Below, in pieces: positions 24,600 through 36,640 of a DNA stretch of 64,000 nucleotides. The stretch is from assembly GCA_026874595.1 (NCBI GenBank), contig CM049318.1:13249241-13313240 (forward strand), given 5' to 3'. The stretch is from Sipunculus nudus (lineage: Eukaryota; Annelida; Sipuncula; Golfingiida; Sipunculidae). A program made the position numbers and the translations under genes. Within the stretch, counting starts at the first letter, position 1, and each line of letters starts with the position of its first letter. Under the pieces are notes generated by a model. That model ran no database searches and was not told where the DNA came from. It saw only the letters and a list, made by a program, of their open reading frames with translations.

Positions 24600-25590
24600 A
24601 TGTATAGCGAGAACACAACACATGTTACATGTTGTATCCCATTTACAAATAATATGTCTGTGAGCTTTTCAGACTGTAAAATTGTCAAATATGCAGACGA
24701 CACTCACATTCTATGCCTGATACACAAGAATGATGAATCACAAAATATGTGACTTGTTGGTGTGAGGAACACTACCTTCAGTTAAATGTTAAGAAGACTA
24801 AAGAAGTAGTCTTTAATTTCAGAAGATCAAACTCTGTAATTACCCCAGTTGCTATCAAAAATGATGATGTAGATATTGTAGAAAATGATTAATACCTGTA
24901 TTATTGACAGAAATCTGAATTGGAAAAAACATGTGTTGAATCAATCCAAAAAAGCAAACAAAATATTATATTACCTATATTATCTAAGAAAGCTAAATAT
25001 TGACAAAACCATAATTACCATGTTTTATAATTCAGTAATTTCCAGTGTCCTATAACCTATTCACAGGAGTGCGGGTTTAAAAATATATCTGATAAGTTAA
25101 GGAAACAGTTAAATAATACCAGGAAGAGAAGTTGTAGAATAACTTACTTCTCTTGCCACACACCAGGAAATCTGTGAAACCAAAACAATGGCCTTCATAT
25201 ATCAAAGGTCATGAATAACACAACACATCCCCTGCATTCAGAGTTCCGTTTTTTCCCTTCAAGTAAACGCCTAGATGCGATATTCTGCAGAACAACTAGT
25301 TTTTAAAAGTCTCTCGTGCCATTCAGTATTAAACTTTTTAACTCGCTACTCTCTGATATTTAATGTCTTGAATTATGTGTTTTACCTGCAGAATTCTCTG
25401 CTTTATCATTTTTACATGCTTATTTTTACGTGCATAGTCAATATGTTATGTGTTATTTTTTTATGTATTTTTATGTATCTGCCTATTTACTTATTTATTT
25501 CTATGTAATGAATTGCAAGTCAACGACAAATTCCTGGAACTGAAGACTAATAAATGTTATCTTATCTTTTCTTATCTCATTGTTGCCTCA
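24600..25590 (+). pseudogene. LINE reverse transcriptase remnant with YADD
   Basis: The plus strand encodes the catalytic core and thumb of a non-LTR reverse transcriptase, broken by several stops and frameshifts. The frame reads FTNNMS, then CKIVKYADDT with the polymerase motif YADD at 24690-24701. It continues with HYLQLNVKKTKEVVFNFRRS (about 24769-24828), a YLRKLNIDKTIITMFYNSV stretch (about 24975-25034), and HPLHSEFRFFPSSKRLDAIF near 25230-25285. The 3' UTR ends in TATCTT-like repeats near 25555-25580, a common LINE tail style. The element is 5'-truncated and inactive. The clade is inferred to be within the CR1/L2/Jockey group. Confidence 0.88.
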
Positions 25591-25786
25591 AACTGCTCCA
25601 ACCTTGTGATACAATGTGACGCAGCAGGAGGTGTCATGAAATGTCCTGAACTAACGACCATATATGTATTTAACATACCACTTTAATTTGACTTTATGTA
25701 CAGTGTTGTCAAATTACAAAGGATAATAAAAATATATATTTATATAATTTAACAAGACAATTACTCTAAATTAACACTTGATTCGT

Positions 25787-28700
25787 CGGTGCAAGGCAGA
25801 AAGCAGACTGGGATACAAGCTAACCAACACGGTTGCACTCTTATCCGCTTCAATGTTACGTATCATGAGCGGCTGATTTATGGGTTGTTGTGTAAACTGC
25901 AACTTTAATACATGGCTGCCGTGAAGACGTCCATCCTTAACACAGGTACCTTGGAACATTTGGCTAGACCTGTGTCAACATGTGTCAACAAATGACTCAA
26001 TGACATGTACAGCTAAAAAAAAAAACGCACGTTTGGATTCACCCAAGATGACAAAGTTGGTTTCATATGCTGATCCTCACTGTTCCGGGGAACGCCGAGG
26101 AACCGTTTATGTATGCAGGACATTAACACAACCCCAATCCCCCGAGACACTGTTTACCAGACACTCACATCAAGCCATGTTTCATGTTCGCGACGTACAA
26201 TTACAGTTACATCCGGTTCTGATGAGAGACAGTGATTACGTTTGTTTCACTTTCCTCATATTCCTGAGCGGAGAATGTGGTACGCGCAGCACAATGCACA
26301 TCTTGTTCTGATGATTGATGACTAAACCGCCCCCCCCCCCCCCACCCATGTGGCAGTGTAGTAATTACTACCGTCATTCCCCTCCCTGAGCGGAACGTGA
26401 GGAAGAGTGCAATAAAAGCTTGTGGTACGCGCAACTCAAGGCATGATTTGTTCTCATGATGGACGACACATTCACGGGTCATGACAGGCAATCAAAACCA
26501 GTCTGCGTAACTTGTAGCACGATGCGTGGAAATTACATAACCTGTCATGTCGAAAACATATAGCGTCTGGAAATCCCCAGTATTATAACTCCAAGGATCT
26601 GCCATATCAAGAATGCCCATCAATCCTCTGTACCATATCTGGGATGACTTCATTCATATCTATTTTTAAAACAACCTAAATGATATCACCGGTCCCTTCC
26701 TGAAACTCATCCAATGTGCAGATTTGCCGGTAAAAGGAAATTTCTCCAAACCTCCCCCCCCCCACCACACACACACACACAAACACACACACCGGTATGT
26801 GCAATACATAGATTGTGTGTACCAAACTAATTAAGTAATAACATGAAAAATATACTAAATACAACTTACAGCTATCTGTTGGATATAGAGGCAATAACAA
26901 AATTTATATGGAAATGACTAGTCTATCTTAACATAAATCATATTATTTTGGTTATAAGCAGTACCTAAACAAAACATCCCACACTCTTGAAAGTCAAAAA
27001 CATAAATTAAAGAATCAAGGTAGTTATAAACCTTGTGTAATAACTGTCAGGATACTATTACACTATATACTATATGACGGTGGTGTTGATGAACGTGTGT
27101 CGAAAAAGATACACTGTGGATAGAAAACCGGTACGCGGGTCAACAGCTTCACCTGTCTCTGCGCTACCGGGTAGAGGCAGAGGCAGATTAACTTTACCAT
27201 GCACACTTCATACGACAGGAGCGTGCTAGTAGAGGGATTCATGGTGCTCCGACAATTAGACGTACATATGACTGAATCAACCTGCTAGGAATGCAAGCGT
27301 AAAAAACAGAGGATCCCGTAAACAGGCATATTCCCCTAACGAGGGGAGGCGCAGGGGGTGCACGCTCTTTATTCCAATCACATGTCTGAAAAAAATGAAA
27401 TATATATACTTAATATTCATGATTTTGCGACTCATGCCGTCTACTTCTTTATAAATGTCCATGTGTATAAATCTATTAACACTCCCGCACACTTCTGTAC
27501 CCGTGACATGTGGCCGAGCCTCTCTTTGATCTTGTACCAGCCCCTGCTAAACGTTTCATATGTGCATCTGGCGGTATCATTGGTAGGTTTATGGTTTGCA
27601 CTAACAGACCATAGTTGCTTTATTAGGACTGTTTCCATGTAGCCTTATGACCATCGGTTATCTGTGTTCATTACATGAAGTCAAATGTATCACATTCGTC
27701 ACACTTTCTATATAGAAATGATATCATTCTGATATGAAAATGTATTATTACCATTCATATTATATTGTTGAGTCATGCCGCATTTGATGCATCACCAACC
27801 ACACAGGTACGTACGAGGCGGACTCGTGTAGGGTCATTCAGTACAATATAATCATACTTGGACAACTACCACATGAACTATTTATTGATATTTATTAAAC
27901 TAAGGAGTTCTTTTAGGATGACTTGGTGAATATGAAACATTTAACATCAACTTAAGCTTCTTCAGGAAAACAACAGAAACACTCTACACATATTTACAAC
28001 ATACGTACATACCATTACTGGATCACACATAACCACGTGTCAGTTGGTTACCTTTTCTTAAACCATAACGGCTCGGTAGGTCCGCAAGTATACTCCGGCA
28101 ACAAGCACCCTCACGCCGTTTAGTCGTTACTGTCCACACCGGTCCCCTCTGCAGATCTGGCGGGCGCAACAGCCAGCGACCACAATTAAGAAGGATGGTT
28201 CCCAGCATGCATCGTGCTCAGCCAACTAAAAAACATCCTGATTTGTCATTGGTGGTCCCATCTCAACGTATGTTTACACCCGTCTCCTCCCTCAGCGGCC
28301 AGTCCACAAAAAGTTGTACATCACACTTAGGGCAATTTAAACTGGGAAATCCCCTGATATAAAATAACCTGGCATGGGAAGAGCGTGACACTTCCGCAAG
28401 AATATTAATCACGCCTAACCTCTAAAACTCGTGTAAATGAGATTGATGGCATAACAGTTTATTTGTAACCACTATTAATTTTATCATCACTTGCCAAATG
28501 GGTCCAAATATCGTCACAAATGCATGTGACATTGTATGTTTCATACAGGATGTGCCACGTCTGAAATACTCTGGATTCATTCTGGGGGACCGTTGCTATA
28601 CTGTTCTGATACTCACTGTTGCGAGGAACGCCGAGGAAGAGTTCAAGTACACGGAAGTACTTAATATACGCTACGTTCTAATGGGTAGCACCGCAGACGC

Positions 28701-30225
28701 AAAAAACCGAGCTGTAATGAAAAGTCCGTGAACCAGTTCAGCTTCAACGCCGCTCCTGACATTGTTAATCAGAATCTCACAACAGCCATGTTTCGTATCC
28801 GTTATGTACAATGCATCTGGTCCTTAGAGGTCACGTTTGCTCCATTTTTGCTCACACTCCTTAGCGAGTGTGAGGCAGGGTACAAAACAAAATTGTGGTA
28901 CTCGCAACACAGAGCACATCTTGTTCTCATGATGGATGACAGGACAGGAAAAGCGACAGTCAGCGGAGTTTGTTGCACAACGCGCGGAAATTCCGTAACC
29001 GATCATGATAACATCAGACAATTAATTGCCTATCACTGGGCGAGCTGCATGAATATCATGTGACACATGAATACACATGTAACCAATTAGTGAGATGTTA
29101 TGTATATCAGTTCAGTTTTGGTTTGGATTATATATTACTTATTGTAAATAAAATAATAGAGTGTTATGTTTATACACTTTTCAAAAATAAAATGATAATA
29201 TCTTTTGACTTAGATTAGACTGGGCTTAAATAGTCAATGTATGACTAGCCTATCTAAATATTCACGATGACATCATTATTTTTATGAGTCTTACAAGTTG
29301 TACAGACGTTAACCTAATAATATAACTTCTAGTAGTGGTGTAGCGGCACTTAGAATCATGTTAACGTACAAATGACTGATCCACCTTCTGGAAATACCAG
29401 CATAAACATAACAGAAGATAGAATAAGCTGACATATTCCCCGAGAACAGTGGAGCCGCCGGGGGTGCACGCTCCCTCTTTTCTGACAAATATCTGAAAGC
29501 TAGAAACATAAATATATATGTGTGTGTGTGTCTCGTACTGTCTTCATCTCTACAAATGCCAATGCGAGAACTATGTTATCACTCCCGGCACACTTGCGTG
29601 CTCCAATGTCACACATGAACGATTGTTACCCCGCATTACTGATACAACCTCACCGTGCCCACGCCTCACACTTCGTCTGTGTGTAACGGCGGACCCACCT
29701 TGCATGCACGTACGCGAGTTGTCTGCAACTAAAGTAGGTATGTTTTGCGGGAAAAGAGGGCCGCGGGACTTGCTATGAAACGTCGGTGAACAAGTTCAGC
29801 CTTGACACCGCTCAAGGAATTGTTTACCGGAATCTCGCATCTATGTGCCACACACCACAACAATGGTCTGAAACCTGTAACAGCAATAAGTTTGGCTTGA
29901 ACGCATTACACAAGGAGGCGTCATCAGGTCATGGACGTCTCGTTAGGCCTACTACGTTTTGATGATTTATGACTCCTTTCTTTCTCCGTACTGCAGCCAC
30001 CCGCCGAGAAGACGGGTATGATAAAATATGTACATGTGTCTCTCGACGACCCTGATAGTCATTTGGCTGCCCTATGCGGGTAGTCTGACTCATGATCAGT
30101 GGCGATCATATTAGATCGCAAACACACACACACACATACATATGTACACACACACACATATATATATACATATATATCATCTGTATGACACATTTCAAAT
30201 ATATCAGCACCTATATGACACATTT

Positions 30226-30262
<37 letters not shown>

Positions 30263-31530
30263 TTAATTACATTTAAAATATATTGCAATTCAGTGTAGGG
30301 TTTTAGAAAATAAGGTATTATGTTTCCAGTATATAAGTTAATTCAAAGCTAGGTTTAGATATAATATTTCACAGTAAACTCATCAATGAAACTAAAGTCT
30401 ATAATTCTATTTATTAATATTTTTAATTTACAATATATAAATATATTCTCTGAATAGTTAGGGGGATGATTACATTGACCCTGTCCCACTTGCAAAAAGG
30501 GGGGGTATATACCCCCATTCCCCCCTATATTGACGCCCCCTCTCATGATGGTGCCCCTAACATTGAAAATTATACCAATTCTTACCCATACATAGCCGAA
30601 CTCCTGCCACACAACACACGTCTCGGTGCATGTTTTGTGAAAATCACCCTTGACTCGCGGAACGGATGGATACGATCATGTGTATGTTTTGCGCTGTCGG
30701 TTTCAAAATGTGATTTATAGGAATCCTGGCTCTCAGGTAATTATGACAATATGAGGTCAAAATTAGCACAAAGTCCCGAACTACACTAACATAGTTCAAT
30801 AACGATTGCATCAAATTTTCCTATTTAAAGTCATATATGAATGGATTCATACAGGGCGAGTTAATAATAAAAATCATCTGAAAACACTACGCGCGATCAC
30901 CGGGAGGTAACGAGCCTTCATCAGACCCGACGTCCCAAAAAATTACCGACAATTTAGCCAGATCTAGTTTCTTCCTTCCCTTGACCTGTGTAATAAGACT
31001 ACCAAGTTAAAACCAATTGCAACCTGTCCCACGTGTCTGATTACGCATGTTCCACTGCACTAAATGTACCATTCAAACATTTAACTGGAAATTTTGCACA
31101 TATCAAATTGGAGGTATGCCGAGTGGAGTTATTGGTTAAATAATATTCATATATCCCCATAATCATGAAGACACAAGCATTAAATAGCCTGTTGTTTTCT
31201 GATATTTGAATATTCATGAACATTAATGACGATCTAATTTCATGACCGCTCGTGTGTTCATGTCAGCGTTAATACTTTGTGGTAAATGAAATGCATAAAT
31301 GGTAGCAGAAGAGTAGAAATATTGAAGATTCATTTTAAGCACTATGTAGAGGTAATTTTAGCATACATTATGTTGATGCCAAATAAGGGAACCATGTTTA
31401 AACTATTGGGATGTTTGGTCAGATATCTGACAGGAGCCGGGCTCAGTGATGCTTGTAAATATAATGTGAATATATTGTGTCAAGTATTTCCAAGCTTAAC
31501 TGAGTTAGCGGCTAGCCTAACAAGAACTCC
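25787..31530 (+). repeat. Segmental duplication copy D1
   Basis: First of three copies. It contains two diverged unit R copies (about 25980-27650 and 28490-29760) plus a partial one at 29780-29890, a hAT MITE (30097-30541) and a tail (30720-31530) shared with 42120-42960. Its left part (25800-26140) matches 43255-43690. About 340 bp at 27430-27770 is absent from the other two copies at the same point (37925, 45045). Poly-C runs lie at 26329-26343 and 26754-26764. No frame is conserved intact between copies, so I call no gene. Confidence 0.85.
30097..30541 (+). mobile_element. hAT-type MITE, copy b
   Basis: Perfect 8-bp target duplications CTCATGAT (30089-30096 and 30542-30549) flank the element. 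Its ends are CAGTGGCG and CGCCCCCT. The interior has (CA)n, two blocks with ATGACACATTTCAAATATA, and a (TA)n tract at about 30230-30260. No coding capacity. Same family as 9869-10346 and 41488-41978. Confidence 0.88.
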
Positions 31531-32149
31531 CCCCCCCCCCAAGATATTGTTTACCAGACACTCACAAGAAGCAATGTTCCGTGTCCGCGACGTACAATAC
31601 ATCCGGTTCTGATGAGAGACAGTGGATATGTTTGCAACACTTTCCTCATATTCCTGAGCGGAGAATGTGGTACGCGCAACACAATGCGCATCTTGTTCTG
31701 ATGATGGATGACTAAATCCCCCCCCCCCCCCCCCCCATGGCAGTGTAGATCTAACTAGCGCCATTTCCCTTTCCTGAGCACAGCGTGAGGAAGAGTGCAA
31801 TGAAAGCTTGTGGTACGCGCAACTCAAGGCATGAATTGTTCTCACACTCTTAGAAATAACTGTAAAATTTACGGTATTATACTGGCAGCTGAGGCTTCCA
31901 TCCTTTTACTGTAAAATTTTTACAGTCATGACCGTAATTTTTTCGGTCATGGCCGTAAAATTTTTCGGTTATTACTGTAAAATTATACAGTCATTACTGT
32001 AGAATGTTTTCAGTCGCGACTGTAAAATTCTTCAGGCTGACCATAAAAATAAGCAGTCATTACTGTAATTGTTTTCGGTCATTACTGTATTTTTCTCTGT
32101 GCACCCGTAAAATTATGCACTCATTAAATTGTTTTCGGTCCAGACTTAA

Positions 32150-33595
32150 ATTCTTTGCTTTTGATTTTTAGTAAATGTTGTGTGTTCAGCAATATCAGAC
32201 TGTAATGCATCTGTCCATCCATACAGGGCATATTGAATGTGGTTGAAAAAAGTTGACTCACATGAGCTGTATTTGAATATACCAAGTATATATTAAGGAG
32301 GGTTGTTTCTAAAGAACAACAATTATGTGACAAATGGAAAAAATATATTAAGTTCAACAAACATTTCAGTTTAACAAACATTTATTTATACAAGATCAGA
32401 ATACCATACATATATATACGTACATAAAATGTACATACAGGATTGTGGAAACATGCTCACAAGAATAACAGTTTTCTGTCAAGCAAATGAGGGTTGCATG
32501 CACTTAATAATACCACCACAGACACCTAAAAGAATACTGAATCATCGTTTAAATATTCTACACATATACTCTTGAACTTGAAAGTTCTAAGACCCCTTAT
32601 CAAATATGGTTGAAAAGAAACAATGTTTTTGTAATGTGTACATGATTAAGGTAGTTAAAACATGCCATTGGTGTGTGGTTATCTTAGAATCTTTATGAAA
32701 TATTTACTCAGTAAACTAAAAACAATAAATCTACAGCAATGTAGTACTTTCTAGAATCTTAATGATATACTTATTCTATGCACTAAAAACAGTCAATTTA
32801 TATCAATGTAGTTCACATGTAATACGAAAACTGTCACTGAGAAAGCATGTTAACCATCTTAACATGAATGATCACAATACCATAGCAGCACCTAATTAAT
32901 GTAGGGTATTGTATGTTTACTGAAATAAGCAATTACAAAATACAAAATTACCATACTAAATCAGTTAATGTGGTCTAAGCATACTGTAATGATACGCACA
33001 CAAGATTAAACCTCTACACAGTTGAGCTCAAAATCAATTGAAATATTAACAATCAATTCTCCATTTTGATATATTACAACCCATAGGCATGGGCACATAC
33101 ATGCCGAATGTGATTGGTAAAGGGTGGTGTGGGGATGGAAGGTAACATTCTCAAAGTGTAATCTCTTCCTTATGGTTTGAGGGTGTACTGTGACTAATTT
33201 TAAATTTTATTTTCTAAATGCTACATTTTAGAACTCAGGCTAATATGTGTTAAGAAAATATAGGGGTGCGATTATAAATCACCTCTCGCACCTTTTTTGA
33301 GCAAAACATGCCAAAACCACACCAACAAAGGCTTAGTATTTTTGGTAATTTTGAAGTTATATTTCAGTACAATTACGACACAAGATACTGTTTACCTTAC
33401 ATGGTAAATCCATATTATCAAGTTTTAAACACAGTAAAATCATGATGCCTCTGATGGTGCATGAGGTGTTCTATAGTCACTCAAATATAGGTTTACTGGT
33501 TAATTTTACAAAGTTAACTGCAAAACACTAGTGCTGGTAAATATTTTGAGGGGTGGAACTATACTGTTGCTCACCAAACATAAATGTATATTGTT
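32150..33595. other. Interior of the CACTA-like element, no gene
   Basis: AT-rich sequence without an ORF above about 85 codons and without recognisable protein motifs. Confidence 0.5.
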
Positions 33596-33645
33596 GGGGG
33601 GGGGGGGGGGTCGCAACCTCTTCGTCCCCCCCCCCACCCCACCCT
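33596..33645. repeat. Poly-G then poly-C tracts
   Basis: A G run (33596-33610) and C runs (33626-33640) are separated by about 15 bp and could form a hairpin. The junction with the tandem duplication follows directly. Confidence 0.85.
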
Positions 33646-33648
33646 TCC

Positions 33649-35162
33649 AGTTCAAACACGTGCGAATGTTCCCTTTAATATTTTTTTATATATCAAATTT
33701 AATAATACCCAAACGTAGTAACACAGAAACACAATAAACCAAGGACAATGTTTCGTGTTACACTGTCTTTAGAAATACAAAATTCCTCCACCTCCAATCC
33801 TTAATTTCAGTTAAACTACATGAGCCTCCCGTGTGCATACAGAATGTGGAAATATGATTAAATGTAAAATATAGTCACTCAGTAACATACAAAAAACGTA
33901 GCATTCTCACGTGCGTCCTCCACTAATCCATCACTTGACTTCTAACTAAGGTAAAACTCAGGGAGTCCCAGAACAGAGCAGCCCTGGCCAAATCTTTGTA
34001 GGCGCAGCCATACTTGTCATCACGTGACTACCAAACTACCAAAACTTTCCAAAATGATTTCCAACAAATATGTATTACGACATTTTTCAAACTTGACCCA
34101 TCATTTTGCCACTGCTCCAAATTACTCATATTGATGAATAATAATTTAGGTGTTCATATATCAACATACCCGGCGAGTATGCGTTCTAGGCTGGAATATT
34201 GCTGATATCCTGCCCTGGCCTGGGGAAGCATTTATGTTAGCATTTCAGTCCTCAATTCAAACCTCCCTGCAGTTTTCATAGTTTAAGAGAATACCTAATC
34301 TCCATGCATATAAGTGTCCTGAGACTGTATGAATTTGGATCTAGATTGATACGTGAAATCAAATTATGTGTAATCATTATGCACTTAATCAGTGTTCTCT
34401 TCCCAGTTCAAACACACGTGCGAATGTTCCCTTTATTATTTTTTAATATATCAAATTTAATAATACCCAAACGTAGTAACACAGAAACACAATAAACCAA
34501 GGACAATGTTTCGTGTTACACTGTCTTTAGAAATACAAAATTCCTCCACCTCCAATCCTTAATTTCAGTTAAACTACATGAGCCTCCCGTGTGCATACAG
34601 AATGTGGAAATATGATTAAATGTAAAATATAGTCACTCAGTAACATACAAAAAACGTAGCATTCTCACGTGCGTCCTCCACTAATCCATCACTTGACTTC
34701 TAACTAAGGTAAAACTCAGGGAGTCCCAGAACAGAGCAGCCCTGGCCAAATCTTTGTAGGCGCAGCCATACTTGTCATCACGTGACTACCAAACTACCAA
34801 AACTTTCCAAAATGATTTCCAACAAATATGTATTACGACATTTTTCAAACTTGACCCATCATTTTGCCACTGCTCCAAATTACTCATATTGATGAATAAT
34901 AATTTAGGTGTTCATATATCAACATACCCGGCGAGTATGCGTTCTAGGCTGGAATATTGCTGATATCCTGCCCTGGCCTGGGGAAGCATTTATGTTAGCA
35001 TTTCAGTCCTCAATTCAAACCTCCCTGCAGTTTTCATAGTTTAAGAGAATACCTAATTTCCATGCATATAAGTGTCCTGAGACTGTATGAATTTGGATCT
35101 AGATTGATACGTGAAATCAAATTATGTGTAATCATTATGCACTTAATCAGTGTTCTCTTCCC
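33649..35162. repeat. 758-bp tandem duplication
   Basis: 33649-34404 is repeated as 34405-35162. I see a 2-bp indel near the start, one additional A/T change and a C/T change (34300 versus 35058). Both copies contain a frame (34014-34205, 34772-34963) ending PASMRSRLEYC, then a stop, then WGS in frame. This weakly resembles the RSRLEYC..AW block of LINE reverse transcriptases. Confidence 0.93.
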
Positions 35163-35586
35163 AAGACATGACAAAACTTATGAAAAGAATTGATTTGACT
35201 CTATGAAATGTTGAAATTCTTAAATTTTGTTCAAGCCATATAAGCTGAGCGGAAATTAAATACCCGTCTCATCAGAAACCAAACAATTATGAAAGTTAAA
35301 CCTGTCACACTAATGACATATTGGTGCATATTTCATGCAAGCTGGTGGTTAAACTTTCCTGGGCTTTACATATCGACAGGATACAAAACCTGTATGATAT
35401 TATTTATGCATATTAAAAAGACGACAATTAAGAAATATCTCTTTCACCATTTTTCTTCTAATCCATTTAAATGTTACTTTAATGCTGATTGTCCGAAATA
35501 TGTTGTATACTAAAGCATGAAGGAATTGAATGACTAACATTAAATTTATTCAATAACGTTGATACGTTGCCTAATTGAATTGAATT

Positions 35587-35682
35587 AGGACAACATTTTT
35601 GGACCGATGTTAGTAGCGGCCACTTTAGTTTTCTTCTTCCCTTTGGCAATCTTGGACCCCCTGAATGGTCGGTCTTCATGAA
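35587..35682 (-). other. Exon-like segment with strong 3' splice site
   Basis: On the minus strand a pyrimidine-rich TTATTTTTGTTTCAG is followed by an open frame. It begins GFHEDRPFRGSKIAKGKKKT, contains many lysines, and ends at a TAA about 95 bp later. This looks like a short terminal coding exon captured within the transposon. No upstream exon with matching phase could be identified, and the product is not recognised. Confidence 0.35.
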
Positions 35683-35689
35683 AACCCTG

Positions 35690-36640
35690 AAACAAAAATA
35701 ACAGACAGCTTATGAAACAAAGCAACGCTTACGCGAGGTGTGCATAGTAACTCTCACATTATTCAGTGGACAGGTGTGGTCCACGTTGAGAGAAATATGC
35801 ATATAATATGTATATAAAATAATACTGTGTAATTATTTGTTATATTATTATTAATATATTATTTAAATAAATTTAAGGATGAAAATGCATATAAATATAT
35901 TTACTCATCATATACAAAACCATGTGACTGAAACAGCTTCTCCCTTATATTAAGAAAATTTATACTAGTTTTCAGTTAAAAGGCCCTTTTTATTTCCTCT
36001 GTTTATACTGTATGAGATAACTGAGCTACAAGCCAATACAATAGAAATGACCAGACATCAGTTGTTCCATCATCCATGTTAAGAAATATTGTACAAATAA
36101 AATACATTATAGAATAATACAAAACAATACCAATAAATATGCCTCCCGTAAATACCAAATACAGTTTACAGAGATAAGGGCTGTGTCACAGCAGCTGGGT
36201 AGCACAGGTGTAAACACTGTCATGCTAATATGTAGGCCTAACTATAAGCGATACATGGAGCCCTGTATTTTTATTGTACACTTCAGATATTAAAGCGTAT
36301 TATGCATGTGTAATAAAGTTAAACTAAAATAACATTTATACTTAAAAAGGAGAAGTTATATTAACCCATACTGTGTATAGCATATACCGGCCGACCTGGT
36401 ATCTTTTAAATTTATGTTTATACAAAAATGGGTCTGTCCCGAAAGTCTTAGAACTATTTAAACTGTGCCAATTGCATTCATATTTATAAATACAAATTAA
36501 AATACGAGTTACCTATATAAATAGCGTTCATATTTCCCGCAAAGATGCTCGCTGACGATATGACTGGCTGTAGCAGTGCTGCAAATATGGCGCCTCCTGG
36601 AGCTGTGAGTGAGGATACCCGGATGCTCAACACAAAGAAC
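35690..36640. other. Interior of the CACTA-like element, no gene
   Basis: AT-rich. A GC-richer patch with CpGs lies at 36540-36680. No supported ORF. Confidence 0.45.

Noticed and set aside
26207-26491. Minus-strand frame sharing VVHHENK-like words with other unit R copies
   Set aside because: The peptide similarity only mirrors DNA similarity between repeat copies; frames are not maintained and stops differ.
28050-28300. Pol II promoter in each duplication copy (ATTGGTGG inverted CCAAT)
   Set aside because: The motif is present in all three copies, but no TATA or initiator at consistent spacing and no downstream ORF conserved between copies.
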